A stretch of DNA of 64,000 nt, taken from IMG/VR virus record IMGVR_UViG_3300044953_000102, positions 1-64,000 of that record. One strand, 5' to 3'. This stretch comes from a virus. The position numbers were made by a program, and so were the translations under genes. The notes beneath the pieces are model-generated. The model was not told the origin of the DNA, searched no databases, and worked only from the letters and a program-made list of their open reading frames with translations. How positions within the stretch are numbered: the stretch's first letter is position 1; every line of letters begins with the position of its first letter. This document shows, piece by piece, positions 50,247 to 60,574 of the stretch.

Positions 50247-52450
50247 TGAGTGAAATTTATCAAGACATACCGACTTATGATAATGAAACATGGACAACAA
50301 CAAGTTTTGAATCCAGAGAAGACTTCAGTAACTTCATTAGAGATCTATTCAAAGAACCAGGAAAGTATAACTTTAATGAAACAACAAATCAAGTATTCAT
50401 ATCGGAATCAGTTAAATTTAAAAAAGATGGAGTATACTGTACAGCTCCATTTAAATCCCTAGACTTTATAAATTACTGGGATGATCAAAAGACAAAATGC
50501 CGTAAGGGTATTATAGTTAAAGATGGAGATAATACATGGTTTGTTGCAAGAGAGTACTACATGTGGTTAAACTTTCTTCCAATCTTTGACAAAGAAATTC
50601 AACAGTTTGGTTTTGCTAAAATTAGAGATGCACAATATCACATGGCATTGTATGAACTATTAGCAGAACTAAATTATAAACATGCAGCTATTTTAAAGAA
50701 ACGTCAGATTGCTTCTTCATATTATCATATGGGTAAGTTTATAAATCAACAATGGTTTGAAGCAGGGGTAACATTAAAGATGGGTGCATCACTAAAAGAC
50801 TATATAAATGAAAAAGGGTCTTGGAAATTTTTACAAGAGTATGCAGCATTCTTAAATGAGCATACTGCTTGGTATAGACCAATGTCACCAGATAAAGTTA
50901 TGATGTGGCAACAAAAGATTGAAGTAAGAAAAGGAGATAGAAAAACTGAGGTTGGTCTTAAAGGAACTATACAAGGTATGTCATTTGAGAAAGATCCAAC
51001 AAATGGTGTAGGGGGTCCAGTTAAATACTTCTTTCATGAGGAGGCTGGGATTGCTCCTAAGATGGATCAGACATATGAGTATATGAGACCAGCAATGAGA
51101 TCAGGTCTCATCACTACGGGAATGTTTATAGCTGCAGGATCTGTGGGGGATTTATCCCAATGTCTTCCACTTAAAGATATGATACTAAACCCTACTGCAA
51201 AAGATATATATGCGGTAGAAACAGATCTTATGGATGATAAAGGTACTGTTGGTCTTTCTGGTTTATTTATTCCAGAACAATGGTCAATGCCACCATATAT
51301 TGATAAATATGGTAATTCACTTGTAGAAGAAGCAGTAGATGCTTTAGAAAAACAATTCAAACAATGGAGAGATGAACTTGCTCCAGAAGAATATCAGTTA
51401 AGAATTTCTCAGCATCCAAGAAATATAAAAGAAGCATTTGATCATAGAACAGTATCTGTATTCCCTCCACATCTTCTTGCAGCACAAGAAAGAAGAATAG
51501 AAGATAAAGAATATGGTTTTGAATTCTTAAATATTTCAGCAGATGCTGATGGTAGACCTGAAGTTACTAAAAGTAACAAAAGGCCTATCATAGAATTTCC
51601 AGTAAACAAAAAGACAGAAGATAAAACAGGATGTCTTGTTGTTTGGGAAAGACCCGTTAAGGATCCAAATTTTGGTGATTACTATGCATCTGTTGACCCT
51701 GTATCAGAGGGTAAAACAACAACATCAGAATCATTATGTTCTATATATGTGATGAAAGCACCTATTCAAGTAACTAGACATACTGGTTCAGAATCAGAAA
51801 CTTATATAGAACAAGGTAAAATTGTAGCAGCTTGGTGTGGTAGATATGATGATATTAATCAGACACATAAGCAACTAGAACTTATTATTGAATGGTATAA
51901 TGCTTGGACACTTGTAGAGAATAATATATCATTGTTTATTCAATACATGATATCTAGACGTAAGCAGAAATATCTTGTGCCAAAAAATCAAATCATGTTC
52001 TTAAAAGATCTTGGATCAAATAACAATGTATTCCAAGAATATGGGTGGAAAAATACGGGTACTTTATTTAAATCACATCTTCTTAGTTATGCCATAGAAT
52101 ATACTAAAGAAGAATTAGATCAAGAATTAAAATCTGATGGTACTGTTGTAAGAACAACATATGGTATTGAACGTATACCAGACCCTATGTTAATCAAAGA
52201 GATGAGAGAATATGCAGATGGGGTTAACGTGGATAGACTAGTTTCTTTTGCAGCTCTTGTTGCTTTTATGAAAATTCAAGAGTCAAATAGAGGATATAGT
52301 AAAAGAACAATAATGGATGAGACTGCTAAAAACTTGCAAAAGTCAGAAAATTTGTTTAAATTAAATAAGAGTCCGTTTAGACATATGGGCAGTAAAATGA
52401 GCAACACTACTGGTAGATTTAAAAAATCTGCATTTAAAAATATTAAATAA
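50246..52450 (+). CDS. terL: Terminase large subunit
   Basis: 734 residues. The ATPase part is divergent: AILKKRQIASSYYH stands where Walker A is expected and KYFFHEEAG as Walker B with the catalytic Glu. The C-terminal RNase H-like nuclease shows YYASVDPVSEG (first Asp). FLKDLGSNNNVF and PDPMLIKEMREY occur in the last third. It packages DNA into the procapsid. The portal gene follows by 6 bases. Confidence 0.9.
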   Translation: MSEIYQDIPTYDNETWTTTSFESREDFSNFIRDLFKEPGKYNFNETTNQVFISESVKFKKDGVYCTAPFKSLDFINYWDDQKTKCRKGIIVKDGDNTWFVAREYYMWLNFLPIFDKEIQQFGFAKIRDAQYHMALYELLAELNYKHAAILKKRQIASSYYHMGKFINQQWFEAGVTLKMGASLKDYINEKGSWKFLQEYAAFLNEHTAWYRPMSPDKVMMWQQKIEVRKGDRKTEVGLKGTIQGMSFEKDPTNGVGGPVKYFFHEEAGIAPKMDQTYEYMRPAMRSGLITTGMFIAAGSVGDLSQCLPLKDMILNPTAKDIYAVETDLMDDKGTVGLSGLFIPEQWSMPPYIDKYGNSLVEEAVDALEKQFKQWRDELAPEEYQLRISQHPRNIKEAFDHRTVSVFPPHLLAAQERRIEDKEYGFEFLNISADADGRPEVTKSNKRPIIEFPVNKKTEDKTGCLVVWERPVKDPNFGDYYASVDPVSEGKTTTSESLCSIYVMKAPIQVTRHTGSESETYIEQGKIVAAWCGRYDDINQTHKQLELIIEWYNAWTLVENNISLFIQYMISRRKQKYLVPKNQIMFLKDLGSNNNVFQEYGWKNTGTLFKSHLLSYAIEYTKEELDQELKSDGTVVRTTYGIERIPDPMLIKEMREYADGVNVDRLVSFAALVAFMKIQESNRGYSKRTIMDETAKNLQKSENLFKLNKSPFRHMGSKMSNTTGRFKKSAFKNIK

Positions 52451-52456
52451 TAGGTT

Positions 52457-55204
52457 ATGCAAGTATACAACGCATTACAACTTAAAAAAGGAGCTAAGAC
52501 AGAACAAAATAGATTGGGTAGTATTACTCAGCCGTTGCAGTTTTTACCTAAAAAAGATAAAACAGAAGAGTGGGCTGCTTGGAACTTAGACTGGTTAGAA
52601 TGGCAAGGATTAAAACAAATCCGTAGAAATGCCAGAAGATTAATGAAAAACTACAAACTTGCAAAAGGTATTATTGATAGAACTGATTATATAATTGAAG
52701 AGGATAATGAATATAGAGATGTTGTAGAACTATTAACAAAAGAAGATGTATCTGCACTAGAATTAAAGTTCTATCCTATTATTCCAAATGTTGTTAATGT
52801 TTTAGTAGCAGAATTTGCTAAAAGATCAACAAGATTAACCTATAGAGCTGTTGATGATTTTTCATACAATGAAATGCTTGAACAAAAAAGAGCACAAGTA
52901 GAACAAACATTAATGGCTGATGCTGCTACAAAAATGTTAGCGGCTATGTTAGAACAAGGACTAGATCCTGGGTCAGAAGAAGCCCAACAACAACTTACAC
53001 CAGATAATTTAAAGACACTACCTGAAATAGAGCAATTCTTTAAAAAGGATTATAGATCTATGGTAGAACAATGGGCTGAACATCAACATAAAGTAGATGT
53101 TGAAAGATTTAGAATGGATGAACTTGAAGAAAGAGCATTTAGAGATATGCTTATTACAGATAGAGAGTTCTGGCATTTTTATATGATGGAAGATGATTAC
53201 CAAGTAGAACTCTGGAATCCGGTGCTTACATTCTATCACAAATCTCCAGATATTAGATACATATCACAAGGTAACTGGGTAGGTAAAACAGATATGTTTA
53301 CTGTATCAGATGTTATTGATAAGTTTGGACATGTACTTACTGAAGAACAACATAGAGCACTTGAATCAGTATATCCAATTAGATCTGCTGCTTATAACAT
53401 TGGTGGTTTACAAAATGATGGAAGTTTTTATGATGGAACTAAAACACATGACTGGAATGTCAATATGCCATCTTTAGCATACAGACAGTATACATCATTT
53501 ATGGCAGGTAATATTTTTGATGGTTCAGATATTATTGCACAGATACTTGCCGAAGGTGAAGATTACTATGATCAGGGTACAGCATACTTGTTAAGAGTAA
53601 CAACAGCATACTGGAAATCTCAAAAGAAAATTGGTCACTTAACTAAAATATCAGAAGAAGGTGAAGTAACTAATGAAATTATTTCTGAAGATTATAGAAT
53701 TACAGATAAGCCAATTTATGATACTAGACTCTTTAAAAATAAAACAAAAGATAATTTACTCTTTGGAGAACATATTGATTGGATTTGGATTAATGAGGTT
53801 TGGGGTGGAATTAAAATAGGACCAAATGTACCATCATTCTGGGGTATGAATAATCCAGGTGGATTTTCTCCTATATACATTGGAGTAAATAGAAATCATA
53901 TTGGACCAGTTAAATTTCAATTTAAAGGAGAAGCAAATCTATATGGATGTAAACTTCCGGTAGAAGGTTCTGTATTCTCAGATAGAAATACTAAGTCTAC
54001 TGCACTTATTGATTTAATGAAGCCATATCAGATTGGATATAATATTGTAAATAACCAGATTGCAGATATCTTAGTAGATGAGCTTGGTACTGTAATCATG
54101 CTTGATCAAAACTCATTACCTAGACATTCATTAGGAGAAGATTGGGGTAAAGGTAATTTAGCTAAAGCATATGTTGCAATGAAGAACTTCCAGATGTTAC
54201 CTTTGGATACTTCAATTACAAATACAGAAAATGCATTAAACTTCTCTCATTTCCAAAAACTTGACTTAGAACAGACTAATAGACTTATGTCAAGGATTAA
54301 CCTTGCAAACTATTTTAAACAGCAAGCATATGAAGTTATAGGTGTAAATCCACAAAGAATGGGACAACAACTATCACAGACTACTGCTACTGGAGTAGAG
54401 CAAGCAATGCAAGCATCTTATGCTCAAACAGAAACTTACTTTATTCAACACTGTGATTATTTAATGCCAAGAGTACATGAAATGAGAACTGACTTAGCTC
54501 AGTATTATCATTCTACAAAACCTTCAGCAAGATTAACATATGTAACATCTGCAGATGAAAAAGTAAACTTTGAAATTAATGGAACAGATCTTTTACTTAG
54601 AGATCTTAATATTGCTATAAGTACTAATGCAAATCACAGAGCTATTCTAGAGCAGTTAAAAAAAATGGCTATTCAGAATAATACAACAGGGGCTTCTATA
54701 TATGACTTAGGTAAAATTGTACAATCTGACTCTATTGCTTCTCTTAACAGTGTTCTTAAAGATTCTGAACAAAAACAACAGCAGATGAAACAACAGGAGA
54801 TGCAGCAACAACAGCAAATGCAACAAGAACAACTTCAAAAACAACAAGAGATTGAACAAATGAAGATTGATTCAACTGCTGCTGAGAAAGAAAAAGATAG
54901 ACAAAGAGATATTCTAGTTGCAGAAATTAGAGCTGCTGGCTACGGATCTATGGCAGATGTTGATCAAAATCAAATGTCTGACTATAGAGATGCTATGAAA
55001 GATATTCGTGAAACAGAACAATATCAAGAACAAACTGGACTTCAAAGAGAAAAAGAAGTAAATAGAATGACTATTGAAAATCAAAAAACTCAGTTAGAAC
55101 GTGAGAAAATACAAGCACAGAAACAAATTGCAGATAGACAATTACAAATTGCACAAGAAAATAAAAACAAATTTGATGTAAAACCTCCTAAAGAAAATAA
55201 GTAG
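52457..55204 (+). CDS. Portal protein with Gln-rich coiled-coil tail
   Basis: 915 residues. It begins with basic sequence (LKKGAKTEQNRLGSITQPL), has the helical core expected for a crAss-type portal (FYPIIPNVVNVLVAEFAKRS), and QIGYNIVNNQIADILVDELG later. The last ~150 residues form a Gln-rich coiled coil (QKQQQMKQQEMQQQQQ then EQLQKQQEIEQMK). It forms the 12-fold DNA entry ring. Identification rests on the location after TerL, size and composition. Confidence 0.85.
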   Translation: MQVYNALQLKKGAKTEQNRLGSITQPLQFLPKKDKTEEWAAWNLDWLEWQGLKQIRRNARRLMKNYKLAKGIIDRTDYIIEEDNEYRDVVELLTKEDVSALELKFYPIIPNVVNVLVAEFAKRSTRLTYRAVDDFSYNEMLEQKRAQVEQTLMADAATKMLAAMLEQGLDPGSEEAQQQLTPDNLKTLPEIEQFFKKDYRSMVEQWAEHQHKVDVERFRMDELEERAFRDMLITDREFWHFYMMEDDYQVELWNPVLTFYHKSPDIRYISQGNWVGKTDMFTVSDVIDKFGHVLTEEQHRALESVYPIRSAAYNIGGLQNDGSFYDGTKTHDWNVNMPSLAYRQYTSFMAGNIFDGSDIIAQILAEGEDYYDQGTAYLLRVTTAYWKSQKKIGHLTKISEEGEVTNEIISEDYRITDKPIYDTRLFKNKTKDNLLFGEHIDWIWINEVWGGIKIGPNVPSFWGMNNPGGFSPIYIGVNRNHIGPVKFQFKGEANLYGCKLPVEGSVFSDRNTKSTALIDLMKPYQIGYNIVNNQIADILVDELGTVIMLDQNSLPRHSLGEDWGKGNLAKAYVAMKNFQMLPLDTSITNTENALNFSHFQKLDLEQTNRLMSRINLANYFKQQAYEVIGVNPQRMGQQLSQTTATGVEQAMQASYAQTETYFIQHCDYLMPRVHEMRTDLAQYYHSTKPSARLTYVTSADEKVNFEINGTDLLLRDLNIAISTNANHRAILEQLKKMAIQNNTTGASIYDLGKIVQSDSIASLNSVLKDSEQKQQQMKQQEMQQQQQMQQEQLQKQQEIEQMKIDSTAAEKEKDRQRDILVAEIRAAGYGSMADVDQNQMSDYRDAMKDIRETEQYQEQTGLQREKEVNRMTIENQKTQLEREKIQAQKQIADRQLQIAQENKNKFDVKPPKENK

Positions 55205-55292
55205 TTAGCCATATATTACAAAATTTTTTTTGCAGAGTTTTAAATTTTTGAAGTTTATTTTATATATTGATATATAAACAAAAACCAACAGA

Positions 55293-56549
55293 ATGGAAAC
55301 AACCAACACAAATCCTGAAAATCAGGTCCAAGATTCTACAACGGTAGAACAGGTAGATGTAAATATTGATGCCCTCTTTGGAATGCCTGGAGCAGAGAAT
55401 GTAATGCTCCCTGCAGAAGAAGAAAAACCTAAATCAGTGTTTCATAAAGAAACAGTTGATACATCGTTCTTTGACAACCCTACTGCTTCACCAGAAGAAA
55501 GACAACAAGAGCAAGAAAAGAAAATTGAAGTTCAAGAAACAATTAATGAACTAGATAATCTAATTGCTCAAGAAGAAGAAGCCGGTAATAAAGGAAGACC
55601 AAAGGTTGATAAATCAGGTCTTGCAGAGTTAGCACAGAAAATGATTGAGGATGGGTCTTTAGTACCTTTTGATGATGATAAACCATTAGAAGAATATACT
55701 ACAAAAGATTTTCGTGAACTCTTTGAAGCAAATTTTCAAGAAAGAGAAAATCAAATAAGAAGAGATACTCCAAGAGAATTTTTTGAAGCATTACCAGAAG
55801 AACTTCAAGTTGCTGCTAAATATGTAGCTGATGGAGGACAAGATTTGAAAGGTCTATTTAGAACTCTAGCTTATGTAGAGGAAATGAGACAACTTGATCC
55901 TGCTGATGAATATGATCAAGCAGAAATTGCAAGACAATATTTACATGCTACAAACTTTGGTACTCCAGAAGAAATTGAACAAGAGATTCAAGACTGGAGA
56001 GATTTAAACCGACTTGAACAAAAAGCTAATCAGTTTAAACCAAAGTTGGATGCAATGCAAGAAGAAATTGTTGCAAGACAACTAGCAGAACAAGAGCATA
56101 GAAGAAATATGCAAGCAGAACAAGCTAAAGCATATCAAGAAAATGTGTATAGTACACTTGCTGCAGGAACAATTGGTGGATTAAAACTAGATAAAAAAGT
56201 ACAAGGTCTTTTATTTTCTGGATTAGTTCAACCTAATTATCCTTCTATCTCTGGTAAACCTACAAACTTACTAGGCCACCTTTTAGAGAAATATCAGTTT
56301 GTAGAACCAAGACATGACCTTATTGCTGAAGCACTTTGGTTACTTGCAGATCCAAATGGATATAAGAATAGAGTAAGAGAACAAGGATCAAGACAAGCAG
56401 TAGAAAAAACTGTAAGACAATTGAAAACAGAGGAGTCTAGAAAGATTGCTTCTTCAACAAATACATTGTATGATGATGAACCAAGAAGAACACCTTCTAG
56501 ATCTGAACCTAGAAAATTGTCAAAAAACAGTATGTTTAAAAGATTTTAA
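55293..56549 (+). CDS. Scaffold-like capsid assembly protein
   Basis: 418 residues, acidic and helical with long charged stretches (ASPEERQQEQEKKIEVQET, MQEEIVARQLAEQEHRRNMQ) and an ordered middle (GLFRTLAYVEEMRQLDPADE). The end is basic (RRTPSRSEPRKLSKNSM). Location between portal and major capsid genes and composition fit a scaffolding protein. No catalytic protease motif seen. Confidence 0.75.
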   Translation: METTNTNPENQVQDSTTVEQVDVNIDALFGMPGAENVMLPAEEEKPKSVFHKETVDTSFFDNPTASPEERQQEQEKKIEVQETINELDNLIAQEEEAGNKGRPKVDKSGLAELAQKMIEDGSLVPFDDDKPLEEYTTKDFRELFEANFQERENQIRRDTPREFFEALPEELQVAAKYVADGGQDLKGLFRTLAYVEEMRQLDPADEYDQAEIARQYLHATNFGTPEEIEQEIQDWRDLNRLEQKANQFKPKLDAMQEEIVARQLAEQEHRRNMQAEQAKAYQENVYSTLAAGTIGGLKLDKKVQGLLFSGLVQPNYPSISGKPTNLLGHLLEKYQFVEPRHDLIAEALWLLADPNGYKNRVREQGSRQAVEKTVRQLKTEESRKIASSTNTLYDDEPRRTPSRSEPRKLSKNSMFKRF

Positions 56550-56578
56550 ATTAAGTAACAAATAAAACAAATATAAAA

Positions 56579-58195
56579 ATGGCAACTCCAGTTTTAAACA
56601 ATGGTATCTTTCTACGGGATACAGCCTACCAGGCAAGCTCACACGTAGACTCCTACCACTTGGTTAACATGTTGAAGGATGCAGAACCAATGGACCTTGG
56701 TCCAGTAGACCTATGGGCTATGGCTCAGAAGGTGGAAATGCCCCTTTACCAAATGTCTAGCTTTGGTGGTAAGAATGTAATCATGGTGGATAACCACCGA
56801 GGAGAATATAGATGGCAGACTCCTGTATCTATTGATCTTCCATACATTGTTGAGGATATTGAACCTCAAGCAGCTTACAGAGGTACTGATGGATCTACCT
56901 TCCGTATCAAAATCAACAGACGTGAATTTGGACATGGTGATATCATCACTTATCACAAATATAACGGAGTTGAGATGTACATCACTGACGAGGATATCCT
57001 TCCTGTAGGTGACGGTTATATCTATACTGTACAGTTGGTAAACAACGATAACTACAAGTATCTAGATGCAAAATATCTTACTAATGGTACTAAAATCTTC
57101 CGTAAGGGTTCTGCCCGTGGGGAGTATGGTGAAAGATTCTCTGACATCACAACAAGAACTGGTTTCCGTGAATTCTACAACTTTGTAGGAGGTGCTGAAG
57201 CTCACGTACATTATTCTATCTCTTCTCGTGCAGACTTGATGATCAAAGGTGGAATGAATGCAGATGGTACAGTTCCTGTAACTGAGATCTGGAGAACTTT
57301 TGACAAAGGTATGGATCCTTCTATTTCTTCATTAGAAGATATGGTTAAAGTAATGGGTAAAGATAAAGTTAAACGTGCATTTGACAATGGTGACTTATCT
57401 AGAACATTCTTGACTCAAATGGAAGCTGCACACTTAAGTAAAGTTGCAAGTGACATTGAGACCTACTTAATGTGGGGACAAGGAGGTCGTGTACGTCAAG
57501 ATGGACCAGATGACATTAGATTATCTGTGGGTCTTTGGAGACAGTTAGATAACTCATTTAAAAGAGTATATAACAAAAATAACTTTACACTTGATTTGTT
57601 CCGTGGAGAAATCTACAACTTCTTCAATGGTAAGGTTGAGTTCCAAGGTCCAGATCCAAAAAGATCTCTAGTAGTTCAAACTGGTATGGGTGGAATGAGA
57701 ATGGTAAATGAAGCTATCAAAAGAGAAGCTGTTGCTTCTGGTCTATTGATTCAGGCTGCTGATATTGGTGCTATCACTGGTAAAGGTATGGACTTGAACT
57801 TTGGATTTGCTTATACTTCATATGTAATTCCATTCTTGGCAAATGTTAAGTTTGTTCTTAACTCAGCATTTGACAATGTTCATACAAATGATATTGAGAA
57901 CCCAATCATTGATGGTTTCCCATTATCTTCTTATAGCTTTATCATCTTTGATATCACTGATAACACTAATGACAATATCTACTTATTGAAATTGTCTTGG
58001 GATAATCAATTGAAGTGGTGGTATCAAAATGGTACTATGGATTACATGGGACGTACCCAAGGATTCCAGTCTTCTGGTCAATTCAACGGATACCGTGTAA
58101 TGATGTCTCAAACAATGCCTGCAATTTGGGTAAAAGACCCAACTAAGGTATTGAAGATTGTTATGAGAAACCCAGTAACCGGTGGTTCATTCTAA
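56579..58195 (+). CDS. Major capsid protein
   Basis: 538 residues, moderate charge, no repeats. Sequence marks include DLGPVDLWAMAQKVEMPLYQ, NVIMVDNHRGEYRW, EFGHGDIITYHKYNG and the C-terminal VLKIVMRNPVTGGS. Codon use is clearly richer in G+C and CGT than around it, as expected for the most abundant virion protein. Placement after a scaffold-like gene and before a strong terminator supports the HK97-fold capsid assignment. Confidence 0.85.
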   Translation: MATPVLNNGIFLRDTAYQASSHVDSYHLVNMLKDAEPMDLGPVDLWAMAQKVEMPLYQMSSFGGKNVIMVDNHRGEYRWQTPVSIDLPYIVEDIEPQAAYRGTDGSTFRIKINRREFGHGDIITYHKYNGVEMYITDEDILPVGDGYIYTVQLVNNDNYKYLDAKYLTNGTKIFRKGSARGEYGERFSDITTRTGFREFYNFVGGAEAHVHYSISSRADLMIKGGMNADGTVPVTEIWRTFDKGMDPSISSLEDMVKVMGKDKVKRAFDNGDLSRTFLTQMEAAHLSKVASDIETYLMWGQGGRVRQDGPDDIRLSVGLWRQLDNSFKRVYNKNNFTLDLFRGEIYNFFNGKVEFQGPDPKRSLVVQTGMGGMRMVNEAIKREAVASGLLIQAADIGAITGKGMDLNFGFAYTSYVIPFLANVKFVLNSAFDNVHTNDIENPIIDGFPLSSYSFIIFDITDNTNDNIYLLKLSWDNQLKWWYQNGTMDYMGRTQGFQSSGQFNGYRVMMSQTMPAIWVKDPTKVLKIVMRNPVTGGSF

Positions 58196-58208
58196 TCTAT
58201 CATATATA

Positions 58209-58247
58209 ATAAAAAAGGGAGGGGGTAACTCCTCCCTCTTTTTTAAA
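58209..58247 (+). terminator. Strong terminator after the capsid gene
   Basis: AAAAAAGGGAGG and CCTCCCTCTTTTTT pair around GGGTAACT; T6 follows. Confidence 0.95.
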
Positions 58248-58288
58248 AAGTAATTTAATAACCAACAAAAATAAAAACCAACAAAAAC

Positions 58289-59311
58289 ATGGAAACAACA
58301 GGATTTACAATGGTAGAAGTAGGGGTAGGCAGCATTAAAAAAACATCACTTGCTGTTAGACCTTACTTTGATAAACAAGCAACTAATATGGGGCTTGAAG
58401 AATATGGAATGAGTCTCTTTGATGGAGTAACTCATAATGAGCAACTTGCATGCTTAGAATTAAATGGAGTAATTAGATATATCACAGGTTTAAATGAATT
58501 TGCACCTGAGATTAAATTACTTGACTCAGAAGTAAGAGAAGCAAGAATCAGAGAAATTAGAACTTCAATTGCAGAACTTGAAAAAGAACTTGCTGCAAAT
58601 TTTATTGAAATTGATGATAAAGATTTTTGGAATAAAGTAAAATTACTAAAACCTGATAATAAAGAGTTTTGGAATAAAATTGAGATATCATGTGGTAATG
58701 AACCATTATATTTAGATCCAACTAAACCATTTGATAAAATAAAACTTCATGCAATTGAGGCAGGTGGTTTTCCAATGATAGCAAAAAGTTATGAAGATGC
58801 CAGAGCAAAAGCAGTACCACCTAAGTTTTATCTAGATAAAGAAGAAGAAACTGTAATGGCAAGAACTGAATACAAAAAGATGCGTAACAAAGCACTTTCA
58901 GAACTTCAGAAACTATATGATAAAAACAGTACTAAACTATTCTATGTTGCTAAAGTAGTAGATGCAAATAGTTCTCAGTACAGAAAATCAACTCCACTAG
59001 ATATTATTTATGAGAATATGGATAAATATATTTCTGGAGAAGGAGCTGAGTCAAACAAAGAAAGAGCTTCAAGAACATTCCTTGATGCAGTAAATTTAGA
59101 TATGGAATCATTAAAAATTAAATCAATTGTACGAGATTCCGTATTTTTTAAGTATATTATTAATAAGCCGGATGGATATATTTACCATGCTAAAACAAAT
59201 GCTTTACTTGGTAGAAATGTATCTGATGTAATTGAACACTTAAAAAATCCTTTGAATGAGGATATTTTAAAAGATTTAATTGCATCCTGTGAAAAATATT
59301 GGAACACTTAA
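58289..59311 (+). CDS. Hypothetical virion-block protein of 340 residues
   Basis: Begins METTGFTMVEVGVGSIKKTS. Helical, with two near-repeats DDKDFWNKVKLLKPDN and NKEFWNKIEIS (residues ~112-132). Acidic N-terminal half and a basic C-terminal third. Located directly after the capsid terminator, so it is a probable capsid or internal protein; no family recognised. Confidence 0.75.
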   Translation: METTGFTMVEVGVGSIKKTSLAVRPYFDKQATNMGLEEYGMSLFDGVTHNEQLACLELNGVIRYITGLNEFAPEIKLLDSEVREARIREIRTSIAELEKELAANFIEIDDKDFWNKVKLLKPDNKEFWNKIEISCGNEPLYLDPTKPFDKIKLHAIEAGGFPMIAKSYEDARAKAVPPKFYLDKEEETVMARTEYKKMRNKALSELQKLYDKNSTKLFYVAKVVDANSSQYRKSTPLDIIYENMDKYISGEGAESNKERASRTFLDAVNLDMESLKIKSIVRDSVFFKYIINKPDGYIYHAKTNALLGRNVSDVIEHLKNPLNEDILKDLIASCEKYWNT

Positions 59312-59322
59312 AATTAAATAAC

Positions 59323-59520
59323 ATGAAAGCAAAAATGCCAATGGTAACAAAAGACGGTAAACAAATACCAGCTTTTGCTGCAGATGGAAAAGGTAAAATG
59401 AAAATGGGTGGAGCTAAAAAACCAAAGATGATGGCTGGTGGTGCTAAACCAAAAGCTATGTATGGTACTGCTATGAAACCTAGTATGATGAAAAAAGGTG
59501 GAGCTAAAAAAATGAAATAA
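59323..59520 (+). CDS. Small Lys/Gly/Met-rich basic protein of 65 residues
   Basis: I start at the ATG giving MKAKMPMVTKDGKQIPAFAA; an earlier in-frame ATG overlaps the previous gene. GAKKPKMMAGGAKPKA and KKGGAKKMK show the MKxGG-like motif repeated through this cluster. Extremely basic; likely internal capsid or DNA condensation protein, by composition. Confidence 0.8.
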   Translation: MKAKMPMVTKDGKQIPAFAADGKGKMKMGGAKKPKMMAGGAKPKAMYGTAMKPSMMKKGGAKKMK

Positions 59521-59717
59521 TGGCCACTAAGAAGACAACTAAAAGCAAAGTAAACCAGGCTGGTGTTTATACTAAGCCTGGTATGCGTAAGTCTTTGTTT
59601 GAAAGAATTAAAGCTGGTACAAAGGGAGGAGATCCTGGAGAATGGTCTGCAAGAAAAGCACAACTTTTAGCTAAAGAATATAAGTCTAAGGGTGGTGGTT
59701 ATAAAACTAAGAAGTAA
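59520..59717 (+). CDS. Small basic protein of the KPGxRKxLF...WSARKAQLLA family
   Basis: 65 residues with AGVYTKPGMRKSLFERIKAG and GEWSARKAQLLAKEYK. I recall this motif pair from small proteins of giant viruses and tailed phages, often beside DUF5872. Function unknown. Start shares a base with the previous stop. Confidence 0.8.
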   Translation: MATKKTTKSKVNQAGVYTKPGMRKSLFERIKAGTKGGDPGEWSARKAQLLAKEYKSKGGGYKTKK

Positions 59718-59983
59718 TGGCTAAAGATCCTCAGCAAAGTTTAAGAGATTGGTCAGCACAAAAGTGGATGACATCTGGAACTTATGCAAATAAGAAGAAA
59801 GGTTCTTCTAAAGAGGTAAAGTCAAAAGGTAAAAAAAGGTATTTACCTGAAGCTGCTTGGGGTTCTTTATCAGCAGGAGAAAAAGCAGCTACAAATAAAG
59901 CAAAGGCTAAAGGTAATAGTAAAGGAAAACAATTTGTTAAACAGCCAAAGGGTATAGCCCAAAAAGCAGCAAGATTTAGATAG
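59717..59983 (+). CDS. DUF5872-like small basic protein
   Basis: 88 residues. The N-terminus AQKWMTSGTYANKKK and C-terminal RYLPEAAWGSLSAGEKAAT, GKQFVKQPKG match DUF5872 as I remember it. Strongly basic. Forms part of the basic-protein cluster between capsid and connector genes. Confidence 0.8.
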   Translation: MAKDPQQSLRDWSAQKWMTSGTYANKKKGSSKEVKSKGKKRYLPEAAWGSLSAGEKAATNKAKAKGNSKGKQFVKQPKGIAQKAARFR

Positions 59984-59985
59984 TT

Positions 59986-60225
59986 ATGGCAATTAAAAAA
60001 ACAACAACAAAATCAACACCAGCTAAGAAAAGTTCTTCAGTTGGTATTTCTATTTTTGGTGGTAACAAAGCAGAAATGAGAAAATGGGAAGTTGAATCTG
60101 CTATGTCTACATTACAAAGAGCTTCTGAGATTCAGAAGAATGCAAAGTTAATGGCAGATGTAAAAAAGATGGCAGCTGAGAAAGCAAAAGAATTTAACAG
60201 TATTGCATCTGGTAAAAAGATTTAA
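59986..60225 (+). CDS. Small basic helical protein of 79 residues
   Basis: Poly-Lys/Thr N-terminus (MAIKKTTTKSTPAKKSSSVG) followed by a long amphipathic helix (EMRKWEVESAMSTLQRASEI). The layout recalls histone-like or internal capsid proteins; no family. Confidence 0.75.
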   Translation: MAIKKTTTKSTPAKKSSSVGISIFGGNKAEMRKWEVESAMSTLQRASEIQKNAKLMADVKKMAAEKAKEFNSIASGKKI

Positions 60226-60227
60226 TA

Positions 60228-60572
60228 ATGGCACAGGCAAAAACTAAGAAAGTAAAAGTTACTGCCGGTGGTGAAAAACATGTAGTATATAAGAAGACTA
60301 CAAAAAAAGGAGAAGGAAAGGTTGGTCATATTATGGTCAACCATCCTACTAAAGATAAAGGACAGTGGGATACTATAGATTTAACTGCTAAAGCAAAAGC
60401 AAAAACAGTTAAACAAGGTGTGGCAGCAACTAGAAAATGGCATAAAGAAAATCCTTATCCCAAACAAAAAATGAAGTTGGGTGGAAGTGCAAAGAGTTGT
60501 TGGCCTGGTTATGAAAAAAAAGGTACTAAAAAGATGTATGGTAAAACATATAACAACTGTGTAAAAAAATAG
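60228..60572 (+). CDS. Basic protein with C-terminal CWPGYEKKGTKK motif
   Basis: 114 residues. After a Lys-rich part that contains KVGHIMVNHPTKDKGQWDTI, the end reads KMKLGGSAKSCWPGYEKKGT then KKMYGKTYNNCVKK. The C..GY...GTKK...GKT..NCV tail is widespread at the C-terminus of small phage virion-block proteins and may be a maturation or packing tag. Function unknown. Confidence 0.78.
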   Translation: MAQAKTKKVKVTAGGEKHVVYKKTTKKGEGKVGHIMVNHPTKDKGQWDTIDLTAKAKAKTVKQGVAATRKWHKENPYPKQKMKLGGSAKSCWPGYEKKGTKKMYGKTYNNCVKK

Positions 60573-60574
60573 TC

